From: Haliotis asinina | Lineage: Eukaryota; Mollusca; Gastropoda; Lepetellida; Haliotidae | NCBI RefSeq assembly: GCF_037392515.1 | Contig: NC_090288.1 | Coordinates: 8,721,969 to 8,785,968 of the forward strand | Reading direction: 5' to 3' | DNA length: 64,000 nt | Shown: positions 10,925-22,232 of the stretch, one piece after another | How the letters are laid out: each line of letters starts with the position of its first letter | How positions within the stretch are numbered: position 1 is the stretch's first letter | Position numbers and translations under genes: made by a program | Notes under the pieces: generated by a model | Database searches by the model: none | What the model saw: only the letters and a program-made list of their open reading frames with translations | Told to the model about the DNA's origin: nothing

Positions 10925-11310
10925 CAGTGTAATCACAACCCCCAGTATACAGTACGCAACCCTGTACAAAAAAAAACAAACAAAAACAAAAACCAAAACA
11001 AAACAAAAAAACAAAACAACAAAAAACAAAAAAAACCCAAAAAACAAAAACAAAACAAAACAAAAACAACCCTCACGAATCCATTGGTCGATGACCAGAT
11101 GGTGGTCTCCTGAGTTGCGGGTACATCAACATGGAGTAGACTCAGACAAAGTACTATGACTATATGTCCCAGTCCAGTCAGCTGTGAGTGAGTACCTCAT
11201 AAGGATGGGACAGCTGCGATAACTTGGGGCTAGTGGCTGCAATAGCTGCATACTCCCAAGGGAGTTGAGATTGATAGTGCGATGTGCCGTTGATACTGAC
11301 ATCTAATGAA
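10925..11310 (+). repeat. second SINE family, interrupted by an A-rich tract
   Basis: Shares ordered blocks with 43830-44190: 'gcaaccctgtaca', 'ggt(c/t)gatgaccagatggtgg', 'ccagctgtgaatg/tcagctgtgagtg', 'gctgcaatag', 'gagttgagattga', 'cgatgtgccgtt', 'gacatcta/gacattca'. An A/C-rich aaaacaaa tract (10970-11070) interrupts it. The 10-kb tandem duplication begins inside its 3' end. Confidence 0.7.
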
Positions 11311-12092
11311 TAGATATCCTTTCCTGCCCTACATATCTTGTATGGTTTATATTTGGGACATGCTGACCATCTGATTTACAATTCACACATTGTATCGAGG
11401 TTGGTATTTTCACATTCAATACATTAATATCTTAAAACGGCTATTACAGACCGCCGCCACGTAGACGGAATGTTGCTTAGTGCAGTGTTAAAAAACAAAA
11501 AAAAACACCCGACATTGAGAGAGTAAGCGATCAGAACGGCGCTCGGAATGGTTCATGAAGTACGTTCCAGTTGAAAGTTGCAGATGTATAGATCATGCGC
11601 ATGTTATAGAAGTTGGCTGAGAGGACAGTGTGGTATTAAAGTGTTAACGCTTAACGGTCTTTGAATGATACGACGGGTTCTTTCAAGATAAAGTATCACA
11701 AAAGCTTGAGAAGTAGTGAAGTATTGAAAAGAAAGTGGTCTGAATATACGATGCCTGACTGATCACAACTATAACATATCCTGCATTTGAGCAATTTCTG
11801 AAAGGCTTTGTGTATTCATAGCTTCAGCCTTGGGAGCCGTGCCAAGTTACACTCGTCAGTGGGACGCGATCTAGACTATTAATTGCGAAAGTCGTTTCGG
11901 CCTAGTGAATTCCCTTAGTTGGTCAGTGATTATGTGCCTCGTTCTGAAAGTGAAAGTACGAATCCCCGATGGAACTTAATACTAGACAGGTACATGGATC
12001 TGAGAAACAGGAATCCCAAATGTAACACATCCGGCAGAAATGGTTATGCCAAATGGAACCTTTTCCGGAGTTGAATTGGGTTATTCTTTAAA

Positions 12093-12435
12093 TGTTGACG
12101 CGTTGAGAGTAATTGTACTATAATGAATATTGCTAACAGTAGGTCAACGTCGAGAGTAATTGTATTAATATGAACATTGTTAACAGTAGGTCAACGTCGA
12201 GAGTAATTGTATCAATATGAACATTTTTAACAGTAGGTCAACGTCGAGAGTAATTGTATTAATATGAACATTGTTAACAGTAGGTCAACGTCGAGAGTAA
12301 TTGTATTAATATGAATATTGTTAACAGTAGGTCAACGTTGAGAGTAATTGTATTAATATGTATATTTTTAACAGTAGGTCAACGTTGAGAGTAACTGTAT
12401 AAATATGAATATTTTTAACAGTAGGTCAGCGTTGG
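12093..12435 (+). repeat. 47-bp minisatellite, about 7 copies (unit 1)
   Basis: Repeats of 'gtaggtcaacgtcgagagta' plus 'attgtattaatatgaac' plus 'attgttaaca', spaced 46-47 bases. The copies vary at a few fixed positions. Confidence 0.95.
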
Positions 12436-14038
12436 CAGAACACATAGAAGATCATCCTTATTGCCATAATTATCAAACCGGAGTTCAGTACACTTTGCAT
12501 TTTGTCTCGAGGTTCATTCTACATACACTAAAACATTGTTTTCTACTTTTTCATTCATGAATCACTTAACATTTTCCAATGCCATATGACGATTCGTTAA
12601 CTCGGGGTTTTTCTTTGTTTTGTTTTTTTTTTTTAAATAGTTGGCTAGTCTACTTTCTAAAACGTCAGACATGAAACACGCTGGTAAATTGAACAGGGAA
12701 AATGACTGCTGTATACTAATATCTCAGTATAAATAACAACCCGTTATCTTGAACTCATTTAACAATTTTAGTGAAAAGACACGGGTTCGTCTCTTCTGTC
12801 AGTTCAGGAAGATATCGAGTGAGTGTAGTCACATCGGTACTATTTCATCCCCGGTGTGAGCAACACAACTTACACATAAATTATACATTTTTACTATAAA
12901 AAATGTCGACAAATTGTCGGATAAATAACGCTCCCTGATGTTTGTCCAAGTGAGTTAAATACCTTTTTGACAAGGCAAGAACAACGTGGCAAACGTAAGT
13001 CCCAACTTGAACACGTCATTCAAATACTGCAAGTGGCAATACTTACAATTACAACAAGAAAACAGTAGAATTAAAACACAGCTCAAGAGTACAGGGAGGA
13101 TGGCAGGTACATACTTACCTGAAATCAGAGCGTTCCTTATGTAGTCGGGAGGGACTTGTGAGCGAGACACCACGCGATCAGTGTTCTTATGTCATTGTTA
13201 TCTCTGCCCAATAATCACCGAAGCGGTATTTCGTGGAGACACATTAACATACCTTGAAAGAGTCACTACCTTGTTGGCCAATACGTAGGTATTGATCTAT
13301 CCAGTGACTGGTTACCATCAATAAACGTCATATTGATCTAGGCTATGAGTGGTCGGTCTCACTGTATACAAACTGCAGTACCAAGAATGTGTTTATGGAT
13401 TAGTTTGATTCTTGGAATCTGTTTGGAGCGTCAGATGACCTAGGTATATATATATTGTCACTTCCCGCTTGGCCGAAAGGATTTTGGAATGTAAATATAT
13501 TTCTTAGTCATAACTCCGATTAGAGTGGATTGGTATATGAAGCCGCTTTGACCGGGATTCCACAATCAGGAACGCCTGATGTGATGCAGGTTTAGGCGTT
13601 TCAAAACCCATGTTCCCGGCGTTGTCGGACCCGAAAATATGCGGAGAACATTTTGAATCCATGAGCATAGGTTACTGGCACTATTAAGGGAGGTAACTCT
13701 GCACATTGCAAGTCCTTTGGCCAATGGCCAGTCCTGTTTCAAGAGGGAAAGAGATATCTCGACCAAATTCGGAGACCTGCAAGATCGTCACTTCGTATTG
13801 ACAATACAAATGGCATAACTACAGATGACCGAAACTAGGTCAGACGTCTTGAAACTAGGTCAAGAGTAATTCATACATCATCGAACTAGGTTTGCATTAT
13901 CTCTGACGTCATCACGCTAGGTCCGATGTGATGGGGAAATTCATGCTGCTTAAAGTGTCCTCATGTTAAACAAGTCTCAAAAGACACACGTTACATAAGG
14001 AGGAATATAAGTATATTTTCCGACTCGAGGGATACCAG

Positions 14039-14195
14039 GACACCGCGGAGTGTCTTCTGAGACCTGTGTATTACGAGGAGACACTTTTGAATCAGCAAGA
14101 AATGGGCTTCACACATTGTACCCATGTGGGGAATCGAACCCTGGTCTTCGGCGTGACGAGCGAACGCTTTAACCACTAGGCTACCCCACCGCCCC
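14039..14195 (-). repeat. tRNA-headed SINE (unit 1 copy)
   Basis: On the minus strand it starts with a tRNA-like head (GGGGTAGCCTAGTGGTTAAA as A box, GGGTTCGATTCCCC as B box), then 'atgggtacaatgtgtgaagc', then a body shared with 15120-15180 ('acaggtctcagaagacactc'). The tRNA fold continues into SINE body and has no proper 3' stem. The unit 2 copy is at 24136-24292. Confidence 0.8.
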
Positions 14196-14499
14196 ACACT
14201 GAATATCAAACGGATGGTTCCATTAAATGACATTTTGTACATGCATATATTGCAGTAGATGTGTCAAATCAGCAAATGTGTAAATTTCCCTCAGTAAATG
14301 TACATATTTCCTTAAAATTCCAGGAAGTTTACACATTTCGTGATTTCCTAAGTTTTTTACTCATTTCCTGACATGGAGTCGTTAAGGGACAAACAAAATC
14401 ATCAGTATATTTATTGTGGCAATCCAAAATCATCAGTATATTCATTGTGGCAATCCAAGCCTTAATGATAACGGCTATTACACTTAAGTCCTGCTTTGT

Positions 14500-14903
14500 A
14501 ACTGCTTAGCTCTTCACGAAGAATTGCACGTAGTGTATCTTTGACCACCACAGACTGATTCTTGTTGCACAGCTTGACACAGTCCAATTTCTTTGTCAAC
14601 CATGGACCAAGGGTTTTGAGCGAACATGTAAAATTGACTTCTGCACCAGCGTTCCCTCAAGATACCTGATTTCACAGCAACTCGATACAAGTCATTCATT
14701 CTTCTGTCCAATATCACACCCATGATATGTCGTGATCATTTCGTGATTATTGCCACGATCTTCAAGGGGGATTTGTATTGTCACATTATCACCTGGAATT
14801 CCAGCAACATGTTCCAAACGACTGCGTTTGGCCAAACTGTCCACCAGCAGCTCTCTTGCGGTTTTGTTGTAGATGTGTTGATGCCGCTCCTCAATCTCTG
14901 ATA
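14500..14903 (-). pseudogene. unidentified decayed coding remnant (unit 1)
   Basis: Read on the minus strand, three consecutive stretches in different frames look like protein. One runs SEIEERHQHIYNKTARELLV onward to a segment containing NVTIQIPLEDRG. The next includes NDLYRVAVKSGILRERWCRS. The last includes SVVVKDTLRAILREELSSY. Amino-acid composition is protein-like, but at least two frame changes and stops separate the pieces. I do not recognise the family; an old host pseudogene or transposase is possible. The identical decay in the other unit shows it was already broken before duplication. Confidence 0.45.
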
Positions 14904-14958
<55 letters not shown>

Positions 14959-14959
14959 C
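14904..14959 (+). repeat. (GAT)n microsatellite, unit 1
   Basis: An uninterrupted GAT/ATG run directly upstream (minus sense) of the decayed coding remnant. Unit 2 has one trinucleotide fewer. Confidence 0.95.
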
Positions 14960-15519
14960 TCTGCAGTGGATGGATGGATGGTCCTGTTGGTGTGTTGCTG
15001 GTGGTGAGGATTGCGGTTCTGATTATATAGCTATATATAGTTGATGAATTTTGGTGGTGTGCTAAATGTAGACCGCTCGAATGCTGCATAGTAGTCATCT
15101 TGGATACCAGGTGGATACCAGGACATCGTGCATGGAGTGTCTTCTGAGACCTGTGTATTACGAGGAGACATTTTTGAAGCAGCATGAAATTCGGTACCAA
15201 AGCTTCCCCCAGAACCTAGAGAGAAAAGAACTTTGATGGACATGCATGTCTTCATCGGTACCTGGCCGGAATGTCATATATGTTTATTTAAGAAATCATG
15301 TACATGAGTACTTTCAGCATAGATAAAAGTGTCATCTACGAAGATGCATATAAGTATCCTAAACGTAGATGTAAAGTGTATTTTATGCAGACGTAAAGTA
15401 CCTTCTATATAGATGTAAAGTATGTTCTGGGTATATGTAAAGTATATTCTTGGTAGGTAAAGTATCTTCGATGTGGAAAAGACCCGTAATAGTGACCGTC
15501 AGTAACCTGTGATTGTCAT

Positions 15520-15680
15520 GAGAGACGACTAACGCGATCGGGTGGTCAGGCTCGCTGACCTGGTTGACACATGTCATCGATCCGGAAATGCTCAGATCGA
15601 TGTTCATGCTGCTGATCACTGGACTGTGTGGTCCAGACTCAGTTATTTACAGACTTTCGCCATATAGTTGGAATATTGCC
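15520..15680 (-). repeat. retroposon body, reverse orientation (unit 1)
   Basis: Carries the recurring blocks inverted: 'gagacgactaacgcgatcgg', 'gtcaggctcgctgacctggt', 'catgctgctgatcactgga', 'tggtccagactc', 'gccatatagttggaatattg'. Confidence 0.75.
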
Positions 15681-16235
15681 GATTTAGCATGCACTTCCAC
15701 GCGTAATTGTTCCTCCCAATATGAACGGGCAACATCACGGACCTGACAATTTCCTTTCAAAACCATGAACATTTCGTAATAACTGTACGGAACGCGATCT
15801 GTGGCACTTTCTGCATTTATTGGTTCATGGTGGTTTGATTTTGTGAAGTTTACACAAAATCTTTACACAATTGTTACTGCCCTCATCATTTCATAACACC
15901 TTTCTGGAAGGCTTTAGAAATGATTATTCCATCGACGAAGGTAGGTCTCCGTGTTTTCTCAATGTTATCTGGTATAATATAGATCAAAAAGCTTGTCTAT
16001 CCTAGTTGTCGGCACTGGTCAGACACATTTTCAGCAGATAGTCTGGTGTGATTTGAAATAACTGTCTAGTTTGGAAGTGCCCTGTCAGCACTGAAAAAGA
16101 TTTAATTGGTCCAGGATTATGCTTGCTGTCTTCGGAGATCACTAAAACTGGCAGCAGTATTCTCCACTGAAATTTGTGAAGGTTAGTAGGGAACATTAAC
16201 CCCATTGTTAATTTAAAAAGTAGCAGCTATATAGC

Positions 16236-16400
16236 ATAGAATCCAGTGATCAACAGCATGAGCATCGGTCTACGCAGCTGGGATACGATGGCATGACACA
16301 ACCAAGTCAGGAAACCTGACCACCCGATCAACATTCATCAGCTGCTGAAGGCCAATCCTATTCCGGGTGTCCACGGGTACAAGGTCATCGGGCTCCAGAC
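16236..16400 (+). repeat. retroposon body, forward orientation (unit 1)
   Basis: Contains 'atccagtgatcaacagcatg', 'gatacgatggcatgac', 'cctgaccacccgatc', 'ctgctgaaggccaatccta', and 'gtccacgggtacaagg'. Confidence 0.75.
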
Positions 16401-16844
16401 AAACCAGATCACACTATTTATGTATGTCAAAGGTGCTGTGTCCCTGCAATGCATTAGCAATGCCACAGAAGGATGTCACAAACAAAAACAGATGTCGTAA
16501 AAAGCCGAGCCGGATATGCGATAACCATTTCCGCTTCGCACTGCGTCATGAAACGAAGACAATGGGGTCAGCAGGCAGGAACTGGTTTTGACACTGATTC
16601 AACTAGCTCGACAAGCCAACGTCTCCTGAAAGTTCACTGACAGGTTGACCGTCTGGAAAGTGTAAAATGTGAGACGAAACCTATATACTGGAAACAAAAT
16701 ACACCATCATCACCGCTTAAAGATCATATCTTTTACTCCAAAATATCATATTTACTACATAAAATACTCAATACACGATCAATCACTATTGCCATGCATG
16801 TCATATTCTCAAAACACGTCTCACTTTGTCCTTGCAGTAGAGGC

Positions 16845-16990
16845 ATTACCTTAGCTTTTAGCAATATTTCAGCAATATCACGACTGGCGTCACCAGACAT
16901 ATTCATCACATATTCTACCTATTTGGGGGATTCGAACCCGGATCATCGGGCGAAAACGCTACCCTATTGCACAGTCCCACTGCCCCTCTA
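16845..16990 (-). repeat. tRNA-headed SINE (unit 1)
   Basis: Reverse-oriented: 'ttttagcaatatttcagcaa', 'cgtcaccagac', 'ggggattcgaacccggatca', 'cgctaccc', 'cccactgcccc'. The B box is readable on the minus strand; the rest has decayed. Confidence 0.7.
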
Positions 16991-17383
16991 AAGGACCATG
17001 TAGGCAATGCCGCTGGGTAGATATATGGCGTTTCCTTTTTCTTCGCAAAGGGTATCAGTAGAAACAACATGACAATACCTTCGCACCAAAGGTGAACTAA
17101 CGTTGGTTGATGAAACCTCGCCATTCCGGATCATATCGTTCCAAGTGAAATGTTCTGATTACAAATTTCTGTAATAGCAAATCACATATTAGTGTAGATG
17201 TTTTGAAAGAAACTTCCGTTTTGAATGGGTTCCAGATTATTGGGGTCTCACTGAACTGGAACAGTTACATTCTGTTTATTACTCTCAAACATATATTGAT
17301 AGAAACTGCCTACAGTGTGATGACTCTCAGGTTTCTGCGAGTCACTCAAGGTTAAATACAATTGTTCCTGATATTAGCAACGC

Positions 17384-17445
17384 GACGTAATAACTGTAAA
17401 TGGTTATTACGTCATACGTCTAGCGGTATTACACTAGTGTAATAC
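17384..17445. repeat. pair of short palindromes (unit 1)
   Basis: Two hairpins stand side by side: 11-base arms gacgtaataac/gttattacgtc around an 8-base loop (17384-17413), and a perfect 20-base palindrome gtattacactagtgtaatac (17426-17445). The copy in unit 2 (27478-27539) is identical. Confidence 0.8.
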
Positions 17446-18400
17446 TGTCAAGAAAACGTTACAGTTCAGAATCCTCTACGGACCACCAAAAATCAGTAAT
17501 AATACCCCATGCGTCATTACACAACTGTAATGCAATGTTCACAGCAGAACAAAATGTACTGTAAGACAATATTTACGGCAGAGGATACCTTTGTATCCAT
17601 TATGTGCAACATATGTAACAAAATGTATTAAATACTGGTTGAAAATATTGCCCATGACAGGTTGTATAGATCTATATAAGCTTATTTGATATAAAATGAT
17701 GTATTCTTTTGATATGTTGGCAGACAAACATTTTGTTTGAGCATGGTTTCGGTTTTGCTTGGCTAATTCAAGGTGTCGGAATTAAGTATATTTTCTTAAA
17801 ATTCCTCTGTGCAAAGACTAAAAAGGTATCTTTTCAAAAATGCTCATATAAATGAAAATTATGTAAAATATATTAAAAATAAATTAAGTTTCTATGCAAA
17901 ATTTAAGTTCTCACTTCGACCTGAAGATTATTTTACTAACATTAAAACACAATTTTCAAAAAGGTTCTTGACTCAGTTTCGCTTTGGAAACCATAATTCA
18001 GGTATCGAGTCGGAGTCGGAAGCTGAAAATACTGTGTGTATATATCGTAAAAAGAAATATTCAATAAGATTGCTTCAGGACGAAGAACATGTTTTTCAAT
18101 TTGCCCATTGTATGGAAACAGAAGAAATGAATACACACATATTGCAGAAGAACATTGCAATGTTACAAATAATGTCAGTTTGTAAGAAGCAGCACGCTTG
18201 AAAGTCAGGAGAGTGTTTATTGTATAGTTTTAACCTAACACATAACTGGATTGTAAACAACTGAACATTATTTAAACGTGTCAAGTAAACATACGGAAAC
18301 GTTGTTGGCAAAACAATCAAACATCATATGTCATAGTTTATATAAGAAGGACTCTGTCACGTTTAGTAAATGACTACGAAATAAAATCAATCAGTCAACA

Positions 18401-18590
18401 TTTACTGCAGAGAGGGTGCATGTCCACCAAGTAAAAGTGAATCCCAATGCATCATTACAGGACTGTATGACAATATCAACAGCAGAAAGGATGCATGTCC
18501 CCCAAGTAAAGTGAATCCCAAGCGTCATTACAGGACAGTATGGCAATATCTACAGCAGAAAGGATGCATGTCCACCCGATAAAAGTGGAT
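18401..18590 (+). repeat. tandem array of about 65-70 bp units (unit 1)
   Basis: Repeating 'gcagaaaggatgcatgtcc', 'ccaagtaaa(a)gtgaatccca' and 'tcattacaggactgtatg' blocks, roughly 2.5 units. A related diverged unit occurs near 17495-17560 and, more complete, near 27600-27690. Confidence 0.8.
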
Positions 18591-18936
18591 GTGTAAATAT
18601 CAGGTAGGTCGAACAACTTCTGGAGGGATGTACCACAATCTCTTTTGTCCTGAATATCGCGAACATGCACTTACTCTTTTCTTAATCTTACCAAGACCTG
18701 CCATCAGTATAAAGTGTTCTATTTAAGTTAATGATTTGTGAAAATATTGATTTTGCCTATCACTAAAGCATATTTAACTCACGAATTGTATTATAGCATT
18801 ATGACTATGACTGCTACCCCTTGCTTGCGTGTCGCAAATCAAGACGTGTATATATAATGTAAGGTCACAATGTGCACATACAGCGAAGAGCCCTTTTAAA
18901 GTCATAAAACAGTATAACGTTATATTCGATGGAACT

Positions 18937-20639
18937 TTATGAGAATAAGCTCGTAAATCCTCTCCAAAGCCCCTTCCCAACGTGCTTGATTCCTTTCCAT
19001 ATTTCCTCAAGAGAAGACTCTTCTTCCTTTTCAACAGCCTCCCGTGCTCTCTCCCTCGCCCGTCTCTCCAAGTCTCTGTTCTTCCGTTCCAGGCTCTCCA
19101 TTCTCTCCTCGTGGCGTCGTCTACGTCTCTCTTGCTCGTTTTCGGCTTCTTTCTTCATTTCCGCGATTTGCTTCCGGAGCTCTGAGATTTCAGAGTTATC
19201 CCTCCTTGTCGTCCGCTCAGCCTCCATTGCTGTTATACTCGTCTGCAGCTGTTCAATGATATCCTGCTGTTCAGACATGTCGTGATTGTACTTCTCCTGG
19301 AACTCCCTCTCAATAGCCTCTTTCTCTCGCCTCTTCTTCTCCTCCAGCTCCTTCCTGAACACCTCCTCCCTCTTCACCATCGCTGCTTCGGCCTCCCTGA
19401 ACATCGAATTCGTGTAGTACTTCCCACCGTTTGCCCGGACATTCTGGTCAATCATGTCCAGAAAGCGACTGACCTGTTCCTCCTTCCGAAACTGCTGATC
19501 CTTGTTGTTAAATGCGATGTATCGTCCAGCACACGCCGAAAGAATCTGTTGGAGTTTCTTAGGAACATGTCTCACATATTCATCTATGTTAGATCCTTCG
19601 TGATCTAGATCGTCCTTTCTCGTGAACAACACAAACATGTACTTCGTCATGCCATCTCCGAACACGTCTCTGAAATGATCCACCGTATCCTGCTCTTCCT
19701 TAGTGAACCGGTCAATCCTGGTGACCAACACGATAGCATGAGGGCCAGGACTGGTCATCCCGACGCATTTAACAATCTCCTTGGTTATTTCAGCATTTGT
19801 CATGTCTGTGTCGAACAGCCCTGGGGTATCGATCACGTTGATGTAGCGGCCCATCCTGGTGGCATTTCCTCCTTTACAGTTCTTGGTGATAGACGACCCT
19901 CCGGCCCTTGACGTGAACATGTCCTTACCAAGAAGGGTATTCCCCGTAGCGCTTTTGCCTGACCCTGTCCGCCCAATAAGAACGATCCGCATCTCACTGT
20001 TTAAGAAGGAGCCTCTGGCTCGGTCGATACCAGCGTCTGGAATAAAAACAGTTCAACATATAGCTGAAGCGGAGGGGTACCTTCGTGATGAAAGCGTTCT
20101 TTCGTCACGCCAAAGTGAGTAAATATAGTTTAACGCCACACTCAGCAATATTGCATCTTCACGTGTGCCACGCTGAAGATTCGAGTTCGATTCCCAACAT
20201 GGGTACAGTTTGAGGAACCTATTTCTCATATTGCTTATAGCGGCATAAAATCATACTCACTCAACTTGTGACTAACTTGTAATATTAGCAAACGCATTAT
20301 TACGAAACGTGACAATTTAATTACGAACGTGACAATTTAATTACGAACGTGGTGATTAAATTATCAAAAAATGGTTAAGTAACTAGATGGAAATTAGAAC
20401 AGCCTATGTGCGCAGAGAGGCACTTTCATAAAATGGTTATTTATACTGCAGACAGTATCGTCAAGTGCATAGTTAACCTTGATTGGTTGGAGAAGCGAAT
20501 GTGTGGCTAGCAGAATCCGTCTCCATCTCCTCCATAACGGGTCCAGAGACTGAGTTCAGGCCTGGTTTAACCGAACCACAAATACCGCAGAGGTCTGTCA
20601 CGTCCGTGTTGATGTAGGTGCACCGACTACATCTCCACT
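18937..20639 (-). CDS. NZF zinc finger-AIG1/GIMAP GTPase, gene 3 (two visible exons, duplicated copy)
   Basis: Minus-strand exons: 20478-20639 (finger) and 18937-20036 (GTPase). Both are entered in phase 1, and the donor CAAG|gttaac joins an acceptor ending ttattccag to give a Gly-to-Asp junction codon in frame. The finger reads EWRCSRCTYIN then CGIC (W-x-C-x2-C-x10-C-x2-C), followed by an acidic linker. The GTPase has P-loop GRTGSGKSATGNT, VIDTPGLFDT, SPGPHAIVLVTRIDRF, FTRKDDL and IAFNN, a long Glu/Arg-rich coiled coil (roughly the last 150 residues) and an amphipathic end GIKHVGKGLWRGFTSLFS. The product is almost identical to gene 4; I see one residue change (Lys for Asn after IAFNN). Unlike gene 4, no first-finger exon or start exon lies between it and the duplication junction, so its 5' end is missing or borrowed. 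Confidence 0.88.
20115..20275 (+). repeat. chimeric SINE/retroposon fragment in the intron of gene 3
   Basis: Begins like the retroposon body ('agtttaacgccacactcagc'), passes through 'gattcgagttcgattcccaa' (B-box-like) and ends like the tRNA-headed SINE ('gcttatagcggcataaaatc', 'actcactcaac'). The same piece is at 30370-30530. Confidence 0.65.
20478..20639 (-). other. RanBP2/NZF zinc-finger exon of gene 3
   Basis: A 162-base symmetric phase-1 exon. It carries Trp, four Cys at canonical NZF spacing, Thr-Tyr after the second Cys, Asn three further on and Ile before the last Cys, then a Ser/Glu-rich linker ending PTNQ. Identical in unit 2. Confidence 0.9.
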
Positions 20640-21439
20640 CTGATATGGAATTAAAACGGAAATTCATTTTATATCACTGTGTCTTAACACGAGGGGAGAC
20701 GGTAGTCTGGTGGACAAAACATCGTCTGGAGAGCGGCAGGTTTGCAGTTTGATACCCGTCAAACCAAAATACGTACCAAGAGGTAATTGTTGTTACCCAG
20801 CCTTGTGGGAGATAGGGATAAGCAGCAACGACTGGAGGATGAAAACTTCACTTTCGTCACACACATTCACATGCACAAACACACGCATGCGCGTTGTTTG
20901 GTAAGTGTTGTCATATTGAGCGCGATTAGTAAACCCAACTTCACATCTACCTCGCTTCAACGTCATTATATCAAAACCAGGGACGGTTGTGTAGCCTAAT
21001 TGTTCGTTCGTCATGCTGAAGACAAGAAACAAACAATTTCCTACATAGATAAAATGTGTGGACCCCGTTTTCGGTGTCCCGACTATCCCCCGCTGTAATA
21101 TTGCTGGAATATTGCGGAGCAAGACCATACTCATTCAATAACGAACACACTCATGACGAATGTACTCGATCTCCCTGTCGTTACAAGCGAACCAGTATGC
21201 AGTGCTGTTTGGTTACATTACTGTGATAACAACACGGATTTCCTGACAGATGTGCCAGTTTTTGTTACACTCGCTTCTTCCGAAACACGTGATTTTATAA
21301 CAACAAATTGAAAATAACCATCATAATTTGCAACTTACACACGGAAAACCAAATTTGAGCATAAAACGCTGGAGGTGTTCCTGGTACCAGGTTAACAAAT
21401 TTAGAGTTACAAACCAATCAAATACTGACATCTGACCAA
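20640..21439. other. upstream flank of gene 3 and duplication junction
   Basis: No exon with credible splice signals is visible. It includes a short SINE-like piece ('tattgctggaatattgcgga') near 21100-21125. The junction filler actgacatctgaccaa lies at 21424-21439. Confidence 0.5.
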
Positions 21440-22232
21440 TTGATACTGACATCTAATGAATAGATATCCTTTCCTGCCCTACATATCTTGTATGGTTTAT
21501 ATTTGGGACATGCTGACCATCTGATTTACAATTCACACATTGTATCGAGGTTGGTATTTTCACATTCAATACATTAATATCTTAAAACGGCTATTTACAG
21601 ACCGCCGCCACGTAGACGGAATGTTGCCTAGTGCAGCGTTAAACAACAACAAAAAAACGACATTGAGAGTAAGCGATCAGAACGGCGCTCGGAATGGTTC
21701 ATGAGGTACGTTCCATTTGAAAGTTGCAGATGTATAGATCATGCACATGTTATAGAAGTTGGCTGAGAGGACAGTGTGGTATTAAAGTGTTAACGCTTAA
21801 CGGTCTTTGAAAGGGGTTCTTTCAAGATAAAGTATCACAAAGGCTAGAGAAGGAGTGAAGTATTGAACAGAAAGTGGTCTGAATATACGATGCCTGACTG
21901 ATCACAACTATAACATATCTTGCATTTGAGCAATTTCTGAAAGGCTTTGTGTGTTCATAGCTTCAGCCTTGGGAGCCGTGCCAAGTTACACTCGTCAGCG
22001 GGACGCGATCTAGACTATTAATTGCGAAAGTCGTTTCGGCCTAGTGAATTCCCTTAGTTGGTCAGTGATTATGTGCCTCGTTCTGAAAGTGAAAGTACGA
22101 ATCCCCGATGGAACTTCATACTAGACAGGTACATGGATCTGAGAAACAGGAATCCCCAATGTAACACATCCGGCAGAAATGGTTATGCCAAATGGAACCT
22201 TTTCCGGAGTTGAATTGGGTTATTCTTTAAAT

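Larger units (their letters stand above)
11311..18936. other. long 3' flank of gene 3 within duplication unit 1, no supported gene
   Basis: More than 7 kb without a credible host gene. It contains the 47-bp minisatellite (12093-12435), SINE copies (14039-14195, 15520-15680, 16236-16400, 16845-16990), a decayed coding remnant (14500-14903), a (GAT)n tract, palindromes near 17384-17445 and a tandem array near 18401-18590. The same content, shifted by about 10.1-10.26 kb, fills unit 2. Confidence 0.6.
11290..21423. repeat. tandem duplication unit 1 (10.13 kb)
   Basis: The sequence from 11290 is repeated almost letter for letter from 21440, through GTPase gene 3, up to 21423. By eye the copies differ by scattered single bases and a few indels: minisatellite copy number, a microsatellite step, deletions near 17565-18000 and one hairpin insertion. 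The unit holds the finger and GTPase exons of gene 3 plus about 7.6 kb of repeat-rich 3' flank. Confidence 0.96.

Noticed and set aside
12955-13173. Possible minus-strand exon with a strong donor (TTTCAG|gtaagt), also at 23052-23270
   Set aside because: No ATG or good acceptor in the fitting frame, no domain, and it lies downstream of the GTPase genes. Kept only as a curiosity.
14130-14195. tRNA gene candidates at several places (also 10360, 16930, 37180, 40070)
   Set aside because: A and B boxes are present, but the acceptor stems are broken and the sequence runs on into SINE body, so they are SINE heads.
14778-15200. Frames with poly-Met and poly-His tracts (also at 24875-25294)
   Set aside because: They are translations of the (GAT)n microsatellite.
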